A DNA stretch of 10,396 bases, taken from NCBI GenBank assembly GCA_003131705.1, contig PKUY01000185.1, positions 7,687 through 18,082 of the forward strand, written 5' to 3'. Each line of letters opens with the position of its first letter. Within the stretch, counting starts at the first letter, position 1. The DNA is from Acidobacteriota bacterium (GTDB lineage Bacteria; Acidobacteriota; Terriglobia; Acidiferrales; UBA7541). Below are positions 1-6,364 of the stretch, piece by piece. A program made the translations under genes and the position numbers. Under the pieces are notes generated by a model that was given only the letters and a program-made list of their open reading frames with translations, did no database searches and had not been told where the DNA came from.

Positions 1-198
1 CTATCGTATGTCTGCCCAACCAGCATCGCCGCTCCGTCCTGCTTGGGTCCGCAGGTACGTACCGTCCTAGGGCTCGGCGGCACGCAGACGTCGAATCCGG
101 TGCTTGGTCCCAACGCCGTCGCGATTGATCCGAAGCTGAATCTGGCCGTGCTGGTGGACCCGGATAACAACCGAGTGTTGCTGGTTCCGCTGCCATAG
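1..198 (+). CDS. 3' end of a beta-propeller / NHL-repeat-like protein (partial)
   Basis: The frame is open from the first base to TAG at 196-198 and gives the last 65 residues of a protein whose start lies outside the window. The readable end contains a segment of the form GPNAVAIDPKLNLAVLVDP followed by DNNRVLLVPLP. This 'xxAVAxDPxxNxAxVxDxxNNRVxxx' pattern is what one blade of an NHL- or YVTN-type beta-propeller looks like. Such proteins are usually secreted or surface exposed, and acidobacterial genomes carry many. Two cysteines lie in the N-terminal part of the fragment. I cannot say what it binds. The gene ends about 65 bases before the promoter of the next gene, so the two are probably transcribed separately. 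The alternative is an unrelated secreted protein that happens to end in a similar strand. Confidence 0.6.
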   Translation, partial: LSYVCPTSIAAPSCLGPQVRTVLGLGGTQTSNPVLGPNAVAIDPKLNLAVLVDPDNNRVLLVPLP

Positions 199-264
199 GG
201 AGGAGATTTTCTCAACGGATGTGAGGCAAATTACGGCGGGGCTGAAAGCGCGAGTCAAATCCAA

Positions 265-294
265 TTGACCGAGCTCTCGGATCAAAGCTATAAT
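265..294 (+). promoter_or_regulatory. Strong sigma70-type promoter for the OmpH-like gene
   Basis: A -35 box TTGACC (265-270) and a perfect -10 box TATAAT (289-294) are separated by 18 bases. Transcription would start near 301 and leave a 5' leader of about 47 bases before the ATG at 348. This is the closest match to consensus in the window and fits a constitutively expressed envelope gene. I see no operator-like repeat over it. Confidence 0.72.
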
Positions 295-336
295 CCCCGA
301 TTTCGGTTTATCGGAATGATCTAAACAATTCTACGT

Positions 337-342
337 GAGGAG
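337..342 (+). promoter_or_regulatory. Ribosome binding site that fixes the OmpH-like start
   Basis: GAGGAG lies five bases before the ATG at 348. An in-frame GTG at 342 overlaps this site and would leave no spacer, so the ATG is the better start. Confidence 0.7.
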
Positions 343-347
343 TGAGA

Positions 348-974
348 ATGAAGATTCGAGCAGTAGTTATGGTCTTGGCAGCGCTGTTTATGACACCCGC
401 GATTTGGGCGCAGGCGAGCAGTGCGGCCCCGCAGGCGCCGACAAAGATCGGAGTCATCAACGTGCAGGCGGCAATCGCGAGCACGGCGGAGGGCAAGCAG
501 GCAGGCGCGGAATTGCAGTCGCAATTCGCTCCGCGAACAACGGAACTTCAAAATCTCCAGAAGCAGATACAGGATCTTCAAGGTAGGCTGCAGGCTGGTC
601 AGACGACGCTGAGCGACGAAGAGAAGGCCCGGCTGCAACGCCAGGGCGATCTGCTGACCCGCGGCTTTCAGCGGAAGCAGCAGGAATTTCAGGACGATAC
701 GAATGAGGCGCAGCAGGAGGTCGTAAACCGCATCGGAAGAAAATTAGTCGATGTTCTTGATAAGTATGCGAAAGAGAATGGCTATGGCGTGGTTCTGGAT
801 ACTTCCTCGCAGCAAGCGTCCGTCATTTATGCGGCGAACCAGATTGACGTCACGCAAGATATTATCCGGCTTTACGATCAGAGCTATCCTGTGAAGGCGG
901 GCGCGGCGACAACGCCAACGACCCCGCGCGCCACGACGCCGAAGCCTGCTCCTGCGCCGGCTCCAAAACCGTAA
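348..974 (+). CDS. OmpH/Skp-family periplasmic chaperone
   Basis: This 208-residue protein has a clear Sec signal peptide (about residues 1-23, hydrophobic core VVMVLAALF, likely cut after the IWAQA region). The mature part opens with KIGVINVQAAI, the usual first strand of OmpH/Skp proteins. A long charged and Gln-rich coiled coil follows (about 50-145), forming the 'tentacle' helices. A closing strand, YGVVLDTSSQQASVIYA, comes next, then a Pro/Ala/Thr-rich tail (about 184-208). Family members are trimeric holdases that carry unfolded outer-membrane proteins across the periplasm. The Pro-rich tail is an addition to the core fold and could span peptidoglycan or be a disordered linker. The gene is not in the common bamA-skp-lpxD context: it stands alone between its own promoter and a strong terminator, so it may be a paralogue rather than the main Skp. 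The family call is firm; the client proteins are unknown. Confidence 0.87.
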   Translation: MKIRAVVMVLAALFMTPAIWAQASSAAPQAPTKIGVINVQAAIASTAEGKQAGAELQSQFAPRTTELQNLQKQIQDLQGRLQAGQTTLSDEEKARLQRQGDLLTRGFQRKQQEFQDDTNEAQQEVVNRIGRKLVDVLDKYAKENGYGVVLDTSSQQASVIYAANQIDVTQDIIRLYDQSYPVKAGAATTPTTPRATTPKPAPAPAPKP

Positions 975-1004
975 CGGTAGCAAACAGTATTCCCTGGCGA
1001 TTTA

Positions 1005-1046
1005 GCAAAAAGGCCTTGCCGGCGTGAGTCGGCAAGGCCTTTTTGC
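1005..1046. terminator. Bidirectional intrinsic terminator with perfect 17-bp stem
   Basis: The left arm (1005-1021) and right arm (1030-1046) are exact reverse complements over 17 bases, with an 8-base loop at 1022-1029. The stem has a GC-rich centre (AGGCCTTGCCG) flanked by five A's on the left and five T's on the right, so a U-tract is made on either strand. It sits 30 bases after the OmpH-like stop and 37 bases from the stop of the convergent S41 protease, and would end both transcripts. Confidence 0.88.
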
Positions 1047-1083
1047 TTGGATTTCATGTCGCGCAAAGCGCGCGGGGCAAGCT

Positions 1084-2418
1084 TTAAAACGGCAGCCATT
1101 CGAAGGGGAACATCTTGGCGGCCTGTGAAGGGTCCAGCTTGGCGCCCGCCAGTTCCGCCGCGCGAGCAAGAACCGGATCTCGTCTGGCGGCAAGATCCTG
1201 TGCGGTAGGCAGAATGATTTCGTCGGGCGTGACGCCGACGTGCTCAAGACTCTTGCCGTCGCTCATGACCAGGTCAGCGTCGGTCACGGAGAATCCGTAA
1301 TAAAACTGCATGTCCGCGCCTTGAGAGTAAGAATACTCCCTGGCTTCCATCACGCTCCCCGAAGAGCGATCGCCCAGAACGGTTCCGCGGTGCTCCAGCT
1401 GCATCACGCGTGCAAATAGCTCGGCAGCGGACGCCGACTGGCTATCCACCAGAACGACTATTTTCCCAGTAAACGCATGATCGCCTATCGTCTTGGCCAG
1501 TTGGGGCTTCATTTCTTTTCTGCCAACGCGATCTGAAATCTTCACGTCGTGGTCGAAGACGTTTCCAACCATCCGCTCGAGAGTATCGACTGCACCACCC
1601 GGGTCCCCTCGGAGATCGAGGATTAGCGCCTTATGTTTGCGAACGATGCTGAACAGGTGGTCTACTTCATCGTCGCGCAGAAGAAACTCCGGCATTTTCC
1701 AAATCATGGCGTCTTCCATCTCTACATATCTTTGGCGAACGACGTGATCTTGATTCTCCTCCTCGCGGATGTACTGCCAAACATCGTTACCATCATCTGA
1801 AAATGTGAAGTCCAGCACTTTGCGTCCCGTTTGAACCCTGGAATTCACCAACGATTGGCGAACCGTGCCAGATGGATCGCGCAGGTCGAGTTGGGTGGCA
1901 GGTTGGGGGGCAAGTGTGTTGAAGGTGTAGAACAGGTCACGGTAATCGGTCCGGTTGACGCTGAAAGTGTCGTAGTGCACCACCTGGTCACCTGGATGAA
2001 CTTTGGATTCCGCGTCACTTCCCGGACGAACCTGGGTGATAAAAGCATCATTGCCGAAGAGCTGGATTCGAAAACCGCAGTCGGTACGCGAAGAACGCAT
2101 GGGCGGAATAAAATATGTGTGGCTGTCTTTCAAGCCGCCGAGGAAGGCCGCAATTGCGCGGAAGGCTTCGCCGAGCGAGCGAGCATTCTTGACCCGGTCG
2201 TCGTACTGCTGATATCGCGCGTCCAGATCCAGTCCGTGGTAATCCGACAGGTAGTAGTGCTTCTTGACAGCGTCGCGAGCATCGCGCAAAATTCCGCGGG
2301 CGTGATCCATGTCTGTACCATTCATTTTTTGCTGGGCGCGCAACTCGCCGCAGACGAAAAATACCGCGAGAACACTCAAGCACGACAGAAACGCGCAGCG
2401 GATTCCATGCATGGTCAC
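1084..2418 (-). CDS. Secreted S41-family serine peptidase (tricorn/S41B-like core)
   Basis: The protein is 444 residues from GTG 2418. An N-terminal signal peptide (hydrophobic core about 10-24, then GELRAQQ) sends it to the periplasm or outside. Residues about 95-105 read GGLKDSHTYF, the S41 segment that in tricorn-like (S41B) enzymes carries the Ser-His pair (here S99-H100). A PDZ-like domain follows (about 110-185, with VRPGSDAESKVHPGDQVV). The peptidase core (about 230-420) contains ILDLRGDPGG and VDSQSASAAELFARV, with nucleophile S330 by family comparison. Where CtpA/Prc enzymes have the catalytic Lys of TFGKG, this protein has GDRSSGS (S355), so a Ser-Lys dyad is not available and a tricorn-type Ser-His mechanism is more likely. 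Start choice: GTG 2418 has GGAGGG six bases upstream; TTG 2421 is too close and ATG 2412 is possible. The substrate is unknown. It is monocistronic, with its own promoter and terminator. Confidence 0.86.
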   Translation of the reverse strand: MTMHGIRCAFLSCLSVLAVFFVCGELRAQQKMNGTDMDHARGILRDARDAVKKHYYLSDYHGLDLDARYQQYDDRVKNARSLGEAFRAIAAFLGGLKDSHTYFIPPMRSSRTDCGFRIQLFGNDAFITQVRPGSDAESKVHPGDQVVHYDTFSVNRTDYRDLFYTFNTLAPQPATQLDLRDPSGTVRQSLVNSRVQTGRKVLDFTFSDDGNDVWQYIREEENQDHVVRQRYVEMEDAMIWKMPEFLLRDDEVDHLFSIVRKHKALILDLRGDPGGAVDTLERMVGNVFDHDVKISDRVGRKEMKPQLAKTIGDHAFTGKIVVLVDSQSASAAELFARVMQLEHRGTVLGDRSSGSVMEAREYSYSQGADMQFYYGFSVTDADLVMSDGKSLEHVGVTPDEIILPTAQDLAARRDPVLARAAELAGAKLDPSQAAKMFPFEWLPF

Positions 2419-2424
2419 CAAGCA

Positions 2425-2430
2425 CCCTCC
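2425..2430 (-). promoter_or_regulatory. Ribosome binding site deciding the S41 peptidase start
   Basis: On the minus strand GGAGGG (2430 down to 2425) lies six bases before the GTG at 2418. The same site is only three bases from TTG 2421 and twelve from ATG 2412, so GTG 2418 is favoured. Confidence 0.55.
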
Positions 2431-2458
2431 AAGGGGGACGGAACACTTTGCCCCGAAT

Positions 2459-2487
2459 CGTATACATTACATCGCGGCAATAATCAA
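2459..2487 (-). promoter_or_regulatory. Promoter for the S41 peptidase
   Basis: On the minus strand a -35 box TTGATT (2487-2482) and a -10 box TATACG (2464-2459) are exactly 17 bases apart. The start point would be near 2452, about 34 bases ahead of the GTG at 2418. The match is good but not perfect, and no regulator site is obvious. Confidence 0.5.
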
Positions 2488-2546
2488 ACTAGATATTAAC
2501 GGACCGCAGCAACGGTAATCGAGCTCGAGCAGCAGGGAAGACGGGT

Positions 2547-2575
2547 TTGTATGCCCCTGCCGGTTCGGCTATCAT
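2547..2575 (+). promoter_or_regulatory. Probable promoter for the peroxiredoxin
   Basis: TTGTAT (2547-2552) and TATCAT (2570-2575) are 17 bases apart in the divergent intergenic region. They would give a leader of about 60 bases. The boxes are only moderately close to consensus, so this is a tentative call. Confidence 0.38.
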
Positions 2576-2641
2576 AAGTGCGAAATAGATCTGTTTTCAG
2601 ATTCATGGAATTCTTCGCGCGAGCGAACCAGGAGGATCAGC

Positions 2642-3103
2642 ATGGCACTTTCAGTGGGAGCTGCAGCTCCTGACTTTACGCTAAAGGATCAGAACCAGAA
2701 GGACGTGAAGCTTTCTGATTTTCAAGGGAAGAAAAATGTCGTGATCGTGTTTTACCCGCTGGACTGGAGCCCCATCTGCACGAACGAGCACGTCTGCCTG
2801 GTGAACGACATGAAGAACTTCGAAAAGCTCGATGCGCAGGTTCTGGGTGTCAGCGTGGACAGCGTCTGGTCGCACAAGGCTTTCGCCGAAAAAATGGGTA
2901 TCCAGTATCCGCTGCTCGCGGATTTTCAGCCCCGCGGCGCGATGGGCGAAAAGTACGGCGTGTATCTTGCTGACAAGGGGATTACCGGGCGAGCCATCGC
3001 GATCGTGGATCGCGGCGGCAAAGTCGCCTGGTTCAAGAACTACGACATTCCGACCGTGCCAGATATGAAGGAAGTTGCCGAAGCGCTCGCGAAAGTGAAG
3101 TAA
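2642..3103 (+). CDS. Peroxiredoxin (AhpC/TSA family, thioredoxin fold)
   Basis: This 153-residue cytosolic protein has no signal peptide. It should reduce hydrogen peroxide or organic hydroperoxides through a peroxidatic cysteine. The N-terminus [18 protein letters not shown] and the segment [20 protein letters not shown] are diagnostic. The active-site motif Pxxx(T/S)xxC is met by P39, S43 and C46, and the conserved active-site arginine is probably R117 ([11 protein letters not shown]). A second cysteine at C52 lies six residues after C46. The well-known BCP/PrxQ resolving cysteine lies five residues after the peroxidatic one, so C52 is either a shifted resolving cysteine or unrelated, in which case the enzyme is 1-Cys, AhpE-like. 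The length is normal. GGAGG six to seven bases before the ATG supports the start. It is transcribed away from the S41 peptidase and ends 24 bases from the convergent cytochrome gene. Confidence 0.93.
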   Translation: MALSVGAAAPDFTLKDQNQKDVKLSDFQGKKNVVIVFYPLDWSPICTNEHVCLVNDMKNFEKLDAQVLGVSVDSVWSHKAFAEKMGIQYPLLADFQPRGAMGEKYGVYLADKGITGRAIAIVDRGGKVAWFKNYDIPTVPDMKEVAEALAKVK

Positions 3104-3127
3104 GCCGGGAGCAATTGAGATCGGCTA

Positions 3128-3583
3128 TTATTGGGGCGGGGCCAGGCTGACTGGGGCTGGCTCCGCAAACGTCCGGATGTAATCCACAGCCTGCCAGCGT
3201 TTTTCCTCGCTCAATTTCCCCGCAAAGGCGGGCATCGGAAGCCGCCCCTTGGTGATCTGGAAGAACAGCTCGCCATCGGTGATGTCGCTCATCTTTTGGG
3301 TATCGGTGAAATCTCCCGGAGCGACGGAAAGCTCGGCGGCTTTTTTGCCCGTCCCGTCTCCCCTTTCGCCGTGGCAGCTCTGACAGTGTTCTCGGTACGT
3401 CTGCTTTCCCGCCGCAAGACTGTCCGCGGTCACCGGAACCGGATTATTCAATTTTCTGGCAGCCGCCCGCGCCCCCCAGTTTCTGGCGCCATAGATGGCT
3501 GCGAACAAGGCCACGGCGAGTACCAAAAGCAGGATAACGGTTCCGAGCGATCGAAAAGTTTTCCTGGATTGGACGGATTGCAT
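3128..3583 (-). CDS. Membrane-anchored mono-haem cytochrome c
   Basis: The 151-residue protein (from ATG 3583) has one uncleaved-looking N-terminal membrane segment (about 14-31, rich in Leu/Val/Ala) and then a periplasmic cytochrome c domain of class I type. The haem attachment site is CQSCH (C67, C70, H71). The likely sixth ligand is M117 in the RLPMPAF loop, the usual spacing for small soluble-type cytochromes c. GRxGDGTGK after the haem site and the C-terminal helix EEKRWQAVDYIRTFA are also typical. It probably shuttles electrons on the outer face of the inner membrane, but its partners are not in the window. An in-frame TTG at 3610 would add nine residues. Neither start has a convincing ribosome binding site, so the start is uncertain by a few codons. 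It lies downstream of the small membrane protein and the Nramp-like transporter on the same strand. Confidence 0.87.
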   Translation of the reverse strand: MQSVQSRKTFRSLGTVILLLVLAVALFAAIYGARNWGARAAARKLNNPVPVTADSLAAGKQTYREHCQSCHGERGDGTGKKAAELSVAPGDFTDTQKMSDITDGELFFQITKGRLPMPAFAGKLSEEKRWQAVDYIRTFAEPAPVSLAPPQ

Positions 3584-3706
3584 GAGATGTTTCGCTGCTC
3601 TCCGTGGCAACCGGATGAGTTCGCTGCTTCTTCTGAGAATTCTCGCACGGCGTACCAGAGTTTCCTACCGTCATGGCAGGGAAACTATGCGTGTCGAGAA
3701 TAAGGT

Positions 3707-3979
3707 TTAGTGCAAAGCGTGGAGCGCGCGGAAGACCGCAATTACGACGATCACGAGCATCAGCACGACGTAGGCGCGCAAGCTCCACAGCAACGCTTTC
3801 AGAGCAAACGAAAATTTCCGGCGGCCAAAACGCGTCCGGCTTTTTTGCGCAACCACCTGATCGGTCTCCAAAACAGCCAGAACGGCGCGAGGGTCATTCA
3901 GGTTCGGCCGCTCTGGATCCGCGCCGATGGTTTCCAATTCCGGCGGGTTTGCTCCCGTACGCGATTTCCCTGATTTCAT
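3707..3979 (-). CDS. Small single-TM protein of unknown function
   Basis: A 90-residue protein that I do not recognise. The N-terminal half is hydrophilic, with Pro- and Glu-rich stretches (PPELETIGADPERPN) and a short LNDPRAVLAVLETDQVV segment. It is followed by a basic patch (KSRTRFGRRKF) and one hydrophobic helix (about 63-86, with VVLMLVIVVIAVF) ending in a short His-containing tail. The positive-inside rule puts the N-terminal part in the cytoplasm, so it would be a tail-anchored type protein. ATG 3979 has AGGGAG seven bases upstream, better than TTG 4006. It sits 72 bases after the Nramp-like stop and 123 bases before the cytochrome c start, all on one strand, so it may share a transcript with the transporter. 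Confidence 0.68.
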   Translation of the reverse strand: MKSGKSRTGANPPELETIGADPERPNLNDPRAVLAVLETDQVVAQKSRTRFGRRKFSFALKALLWSLRAYVVLMLVIVVIAVFRALHALH

Positions 3980-4051
3980 TTGGTTGCTCCCTGCGCGCGC
4001 TTGCAATCCTGATAATGCCAGTGTTTCATTGTTTCATCTGCCTGACGAAGA

Positions 4052-5485
4052 TTAACCACCCATCCACTTCGGGAAGACCGTGGCGATACCAAAGGTGATC
4101 CCCGCGCAGATCAACAGCACGGTAACCGTTACGCCGGCAATGTTTGCCCATTTGCCGTTCACGTGCTCTCCCATGAGTTCGCGATCGTTCACCAACAGCA
4201 GCAGGAAGACGAGGGCGGGAGGCATAGCCAAAACGGCGATCACGTTCACCGTCAGCACGATGAACTCGAGCGAAACATTGGGAATCAGGACGAGCGCCGC
4301 AGCGGCGCCAGCCGAGCCGAGCAAAACGATGTAGAAGGGCCAAGCCTCGCGCAGAGAGCGATTCAGGCTGTGACCGGTTTGGAGAACCTCGCCGAAGGCG
4401 TACGCGGATGACGTGGAGATTGCGATCGCCGCGACGATTCCTGCTTCAAAAATGCCGAGGGCAAAAAGCGCCGCGCCTGTGTGACCGATCCACGGCTCCA
4501 GAGCCTGCGCGAATTCAGCGGTCTGAAATTGAGAAGCATCGATGCCGTGGTGAAACAACGGCACCGTGGCGAGGACAGTTGCGATGGCAAACACGGAGGC
4601 CAGGGATGCGCCAAGAAGCGTGTCGAAACGTCCGGCGCGGATGTCGCGGGGCTGCATGCCTTTATCCACGGCGGCGCTTTGCTGAAAGAAAAGCATCCAG
4701 GGTGTTACGGTTGCGCCGATGTCAGAGAGAATTAACACGAGAATTTCGTAATGGTTTCCTCCTGGCAGGGGCGTCCACGTCAGCAGTGCGTGACCCACGG
4801 CCGACCAGTCGGGATGCGCCAAGATCGCCGCCGGAATGAACAGCGCATTGAAGATCGCGAGGCCGAGAGTGATTCGCTCCCAGGTCCAATAACGGCCCGT
4901 GGTAATGACGACAAGAACGAGAACGAGGGCTCCGCCTACCGCAATTCCTGGCCGAATTCCAAAAAAACTCAGGCCGGCGCGCACACCGATGAATTCCGTC
5001 ACCAGCGTCAAGAAGTTTCCGAGAATCAAATCTCCCATTGCGAAAAGGCCCCAAAATCTCCCGAACCGGTCGAAGATCAGCTCCGCGTGTCCTCGGTGAG
5101 TGACTGCGCCGAGCCGCACCGTCATTTCCTGAACCACATACCCCATCACGAACGTGAGCACAATGAAGGGAATGAAAAAACCAACACCAAAGCGCGCGCC
5201 CGTAGCCGAGTAAGAGAGCATGCTTGGTGCGTCATTCTCGCCAAGAAAAACCAGAACCCCAGGGCCGATGAGCAACCAAAACAACGGGAGCCAGCCAAAA
5301 AGTTTCGACCGCCGTTCTCTGAGCCGAGCGCGTGTTACCCGCCATCGGTCCCGGGCGCGATCAACGTCCTCATGCGTCAGTTGATCGATCAATCCAGGCG
5401 CTTCGGAAGAGCTAACGGCCGGTTGGGTGGTCGGGTGGGCTGGCCGGTATGTTGGGTGGGCGGGCTTTTCTTTCGGACTGTCCAT
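4052..5485 (-). CDS. Divergent Nramp-superfamily divalent metal transporter
   Basis: The 477-residue protein has about eleven membrane segments with the Nramp/LeuT-fold order, starting with LFWLLIGPGVLVFLGENDAP near residues 67-88. In classical Mn/Fe Nramps the first helix carries the metal motif DPGN and the sixth carries MPH. Here the equivalent positions read DAPS (D85, S88) and TPW (T261-W263, in GATVTPWMLFFQQ). The Asp is therefore kept, but the Asn and the soft-metal-selective Met are replaced. Transport of a divalent cation across the inner membrane, probably proton linked, is expected from the family; the altered site argues against assuming Mn2+. The N-terminus is a 60-residue cytoplasmic extension rich in Pro and Arg, with a repeated PAHPT (residues 8-12 and 15-19). 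ATG 5485 has no clear ribosome binding site, so the true start could lie further in. A 90-residue membrane protein follows downstream. Confidence 0.88.
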   Translation of the reverse strand: MDSPKEKPAHPTYRPAHPTTQPAVSSSEAPGLIDQLTHEDVDRARDRWRVTRARLRERRSKLFGWLPLFWLLIGPGVLVFLGENDAPSMLSYSATGARFGVGFFIPFIVLTFVMGYVVQEMTVRLGAVTHRGHAELIFDRFGRFWGLFAMGDLILGNFLTLVTEFIGVRAGLSFFGIRPGIAVGGALVLVLVVITTGRYWTWERITLGLAIFNALFIPAAILAHPDWSAVGHALLTWTPLPGGNHYEILVLILSDIGATVTPWMLFFQQSAAVDKGMQPRDIRAGRFDTLLGASLASVFAIATVLATVPLFHHGIDASQFQTAEFAQALEPWIGHTGAALFALGIFEAGIVAAIAISTSSAYAFGEVLQTGHSLNRSLREAWPFYIVLLGSAGAAAALVLIPNVSLEFIVLTVNVIAVLAMPPALVFLLLLVNDRELMGEHVNGKWANIAGVTVTVLLICAGITFGIATVFPKWMGG

Positions 5486-5507
5486 AGGTTAACGCTGTTG
5501 AACTAAG

Positions 5508-5541
5508 AGTATAAACTACGCTTAACTTCGGCCAGCGTCAA
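5508..5541 (-). promoter_or_regulatory. Possible promoter for the Nramp-like transporter
   Basis: A good -35 box TTGACG (5541-5536, minus strand) is followed 17 bases later by a weak TAGTTT (5518-5513), or 22 bases later by a better TATACT (5513-5508). Neither combination is ideal. The region is the only AT-rich stretch ahead of the gene. No MntR-like or Fur-like palindrome is visible. Confidence 0.33.
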
Positions 5542-5621
5542 CCCGCTACTGAAGTTGAGTTGCGAAAAATGCGCCAGGAGGCGATTCAGCGCTCTGCTAT
5601 AGTGAGAGGGCAGGTAACACG

Positions 5622-5627
5622 AAGGAG
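5622..5627 (+). promoter_or_regulatory. Ribosome binding site fixing the DUF3467 start
   Basis: AAGGAG ends six bases before ATG 5634. The preceding in-frame GTG at 5631 is only three bases away, so the ATG is preferred. A -10-like TATAGT lies at 5598-5603, but it has no clear -35 partner. Confidence 0.5.
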
Positions 5628-5633
5628 AGGGTG

Positions 5634-5933
5634 ATGCCAGAGCAGCTGAAACAACAGGTGCAGATCAAAGCCGATGAAAAAGAATTACTCGGCCAGTATT
5701 CCAATCTTGTCGTGGTCCATCATAACGCCGAGGAATTCACGCTAAACTTCATTTACATGTATCCGACGGTACCGCAGGGGAAGCTCGTTTCCAGCATCAT
5801 CGTGAACCCCACGCACGCGAAAAGGCTCCTGCGCGCTTTGCAAGAGAATGTGACGCGATACGAAGCGCAATTCGGTCCGCTGCCAGAAGGTCCGGGACCC
5901 GGCCAGGAGCCGAATGTGGGTTTTATTCAATAG
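5634..5933 (+). CDS. DUF3467 family protein
   Basis: This 99-residue cytosolic protein matches the DUF3467 pattern: an acidic/Gln-rich start, then QYSNLVVVHHNAEEFTLNFIY, a hydrophobic turn, KLVSSIIVNPTHAKRLLRAL and the helix QENVTRYEAQFGPL, closing with a Pro/Gly-rich tail. Family members are about 90-110 residues long and widespread in bacteria, and their biochemical function is not known to me. The 'V.NP.HAKRLL.AL..N...YE..FG' segment is the most conserved part. It has no membrane segment or signal peptide. The gene stands alone: it diverges from the Nramp-like gene and converges with the PilZ gene, so context gives no functional clue. The family call is confident; the role is unknown. Confidence 0.85.
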   Translation: MPEQLKQQVQIKADEKELLGQYSNLVVVHHNAEEFTLNFIYMYPTVPQGKLVSSIIVNPTHAKRLLRALQENVTRYEAQFGPLPEGPGPGQEPNVGFIQ

Positions 5934-5944
5934 GATCAAAGACG

Positions 5945-5976
5945 CGGCGGTGAATCGTAGGTTCCTACGACTGCCG
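5945..5976. terminator. Hairpin between convergent DUF3467 and PilZ genes
   Basis: TCGTAGG (5955-5961) and CCTACGA (5964-5970) form a 7-bp stem with a tight loop, and outer CGGC/GCCG arms (5945-5948, 5973-5976) can extend it across an uneven internal loop. It lies in the 80-base gap between two converging stops. There is no proper U-tract on either side, so terminator function is only a possibility. Confidence 0.3.
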
Positions 5977-6013
5977 AGTGAACTTTATCGACAGGACCAA
6001 ACTTGATGGGATA

Positions 6014-6343
6014 TCAGTCGGCTACGATCCAGCTTCCAGTGGTCTCTACGAACTCAAGACCGACGGCGAACCCCGCCTGAGGAACCATTTGGCAATACGC
6101 GACGCGCGCGACTGAGCGAAACGTCCCCGCAAGAGTGCTGAGAACCAGCTGGTCATTGATCTTCCACCGGCGCGTGCTCAGGACGCGCGCGCCCCGCGAG
6201 CTCACGTTCTCCGTGAATGTAGCTTCGGTGCCCGGAAGCACCGCGTGACCGCTGATATGAACTCCGATTTCCATCGGAATGCGTGATTCACTTCGCAGTA
6301 CGGTGAAACTTTTAGTTTTGGGGAGCCCCATCCCAAGCGCCAT
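6014..6343 (-). CDS. Single-domain PilZ protein (cyclic dinucleotide receptor)
   Basis: The 109-residue cytosolic protein consists of one PilZ domain. The two signature elements are present: RxxxR (R17-S-E-S-R21) and (D/N)xSxxG (N46-V-S48-S-R-G51). In PilZ proteins these wrap around c-di-GMP. The rest is a beta-barrel pattern (RIPMEIGVHISG, TFTENVSSRGARVLS, FRSVARVAYC, AGFAVGLEFVE). With no output domain attached, it probably acts by contacting a partner protein when ligand is bound. The start ATG 6343 has a G-rich ribosome binding site about nine bases upstream. The gene begins 21 bases after the stop of the GGDEF gene on the same strand, so enzyme and receptor are very likely co-transcribed. 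Because that GGDEF may make a mixed dinucleotide, the ligand here could be c-di-GMP or cGAMP; the sequence alone does not decide. Confidence 0.85.
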   Translation of the reverse strand: MALGMGLPKTKSFTVLRSESRIPMEIGVHISGHAVLPGTEATFTENVSSRGARVLSTRRWKINDQLVLSTLAGTFRSVARVAYCQMVPQAGFAVGLEFVETTGSWIVAD

Positions 6344-6364
6344 ATTGCATGTCCCCCTTTCCTT

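Noticed and set aside
1831..2499. A 222-codon plus-strand frame opposite the S41 peptidase
   Set aside because: It runs antisense to the signal peptide and PDZ region of the peptidase and through its promoter. It has no recognisable motif.
3584..3706. GTTTCC/GGGAAAC imperfect hairpin between the small membrane protein and the cytochrome gene
   Set aside because: The stem is six base pairs with a long loop and no U-tract, so it cannot be supported as a terminator.
4751..5506. A 251-codon plus-strand frame opposite the Nramp-like gene
   Set aside because: The product is highly charged and low in hydrophobic residues, while the opposite strand encodes a clear membrane transporter. It is an effect of GC-rich codon use.
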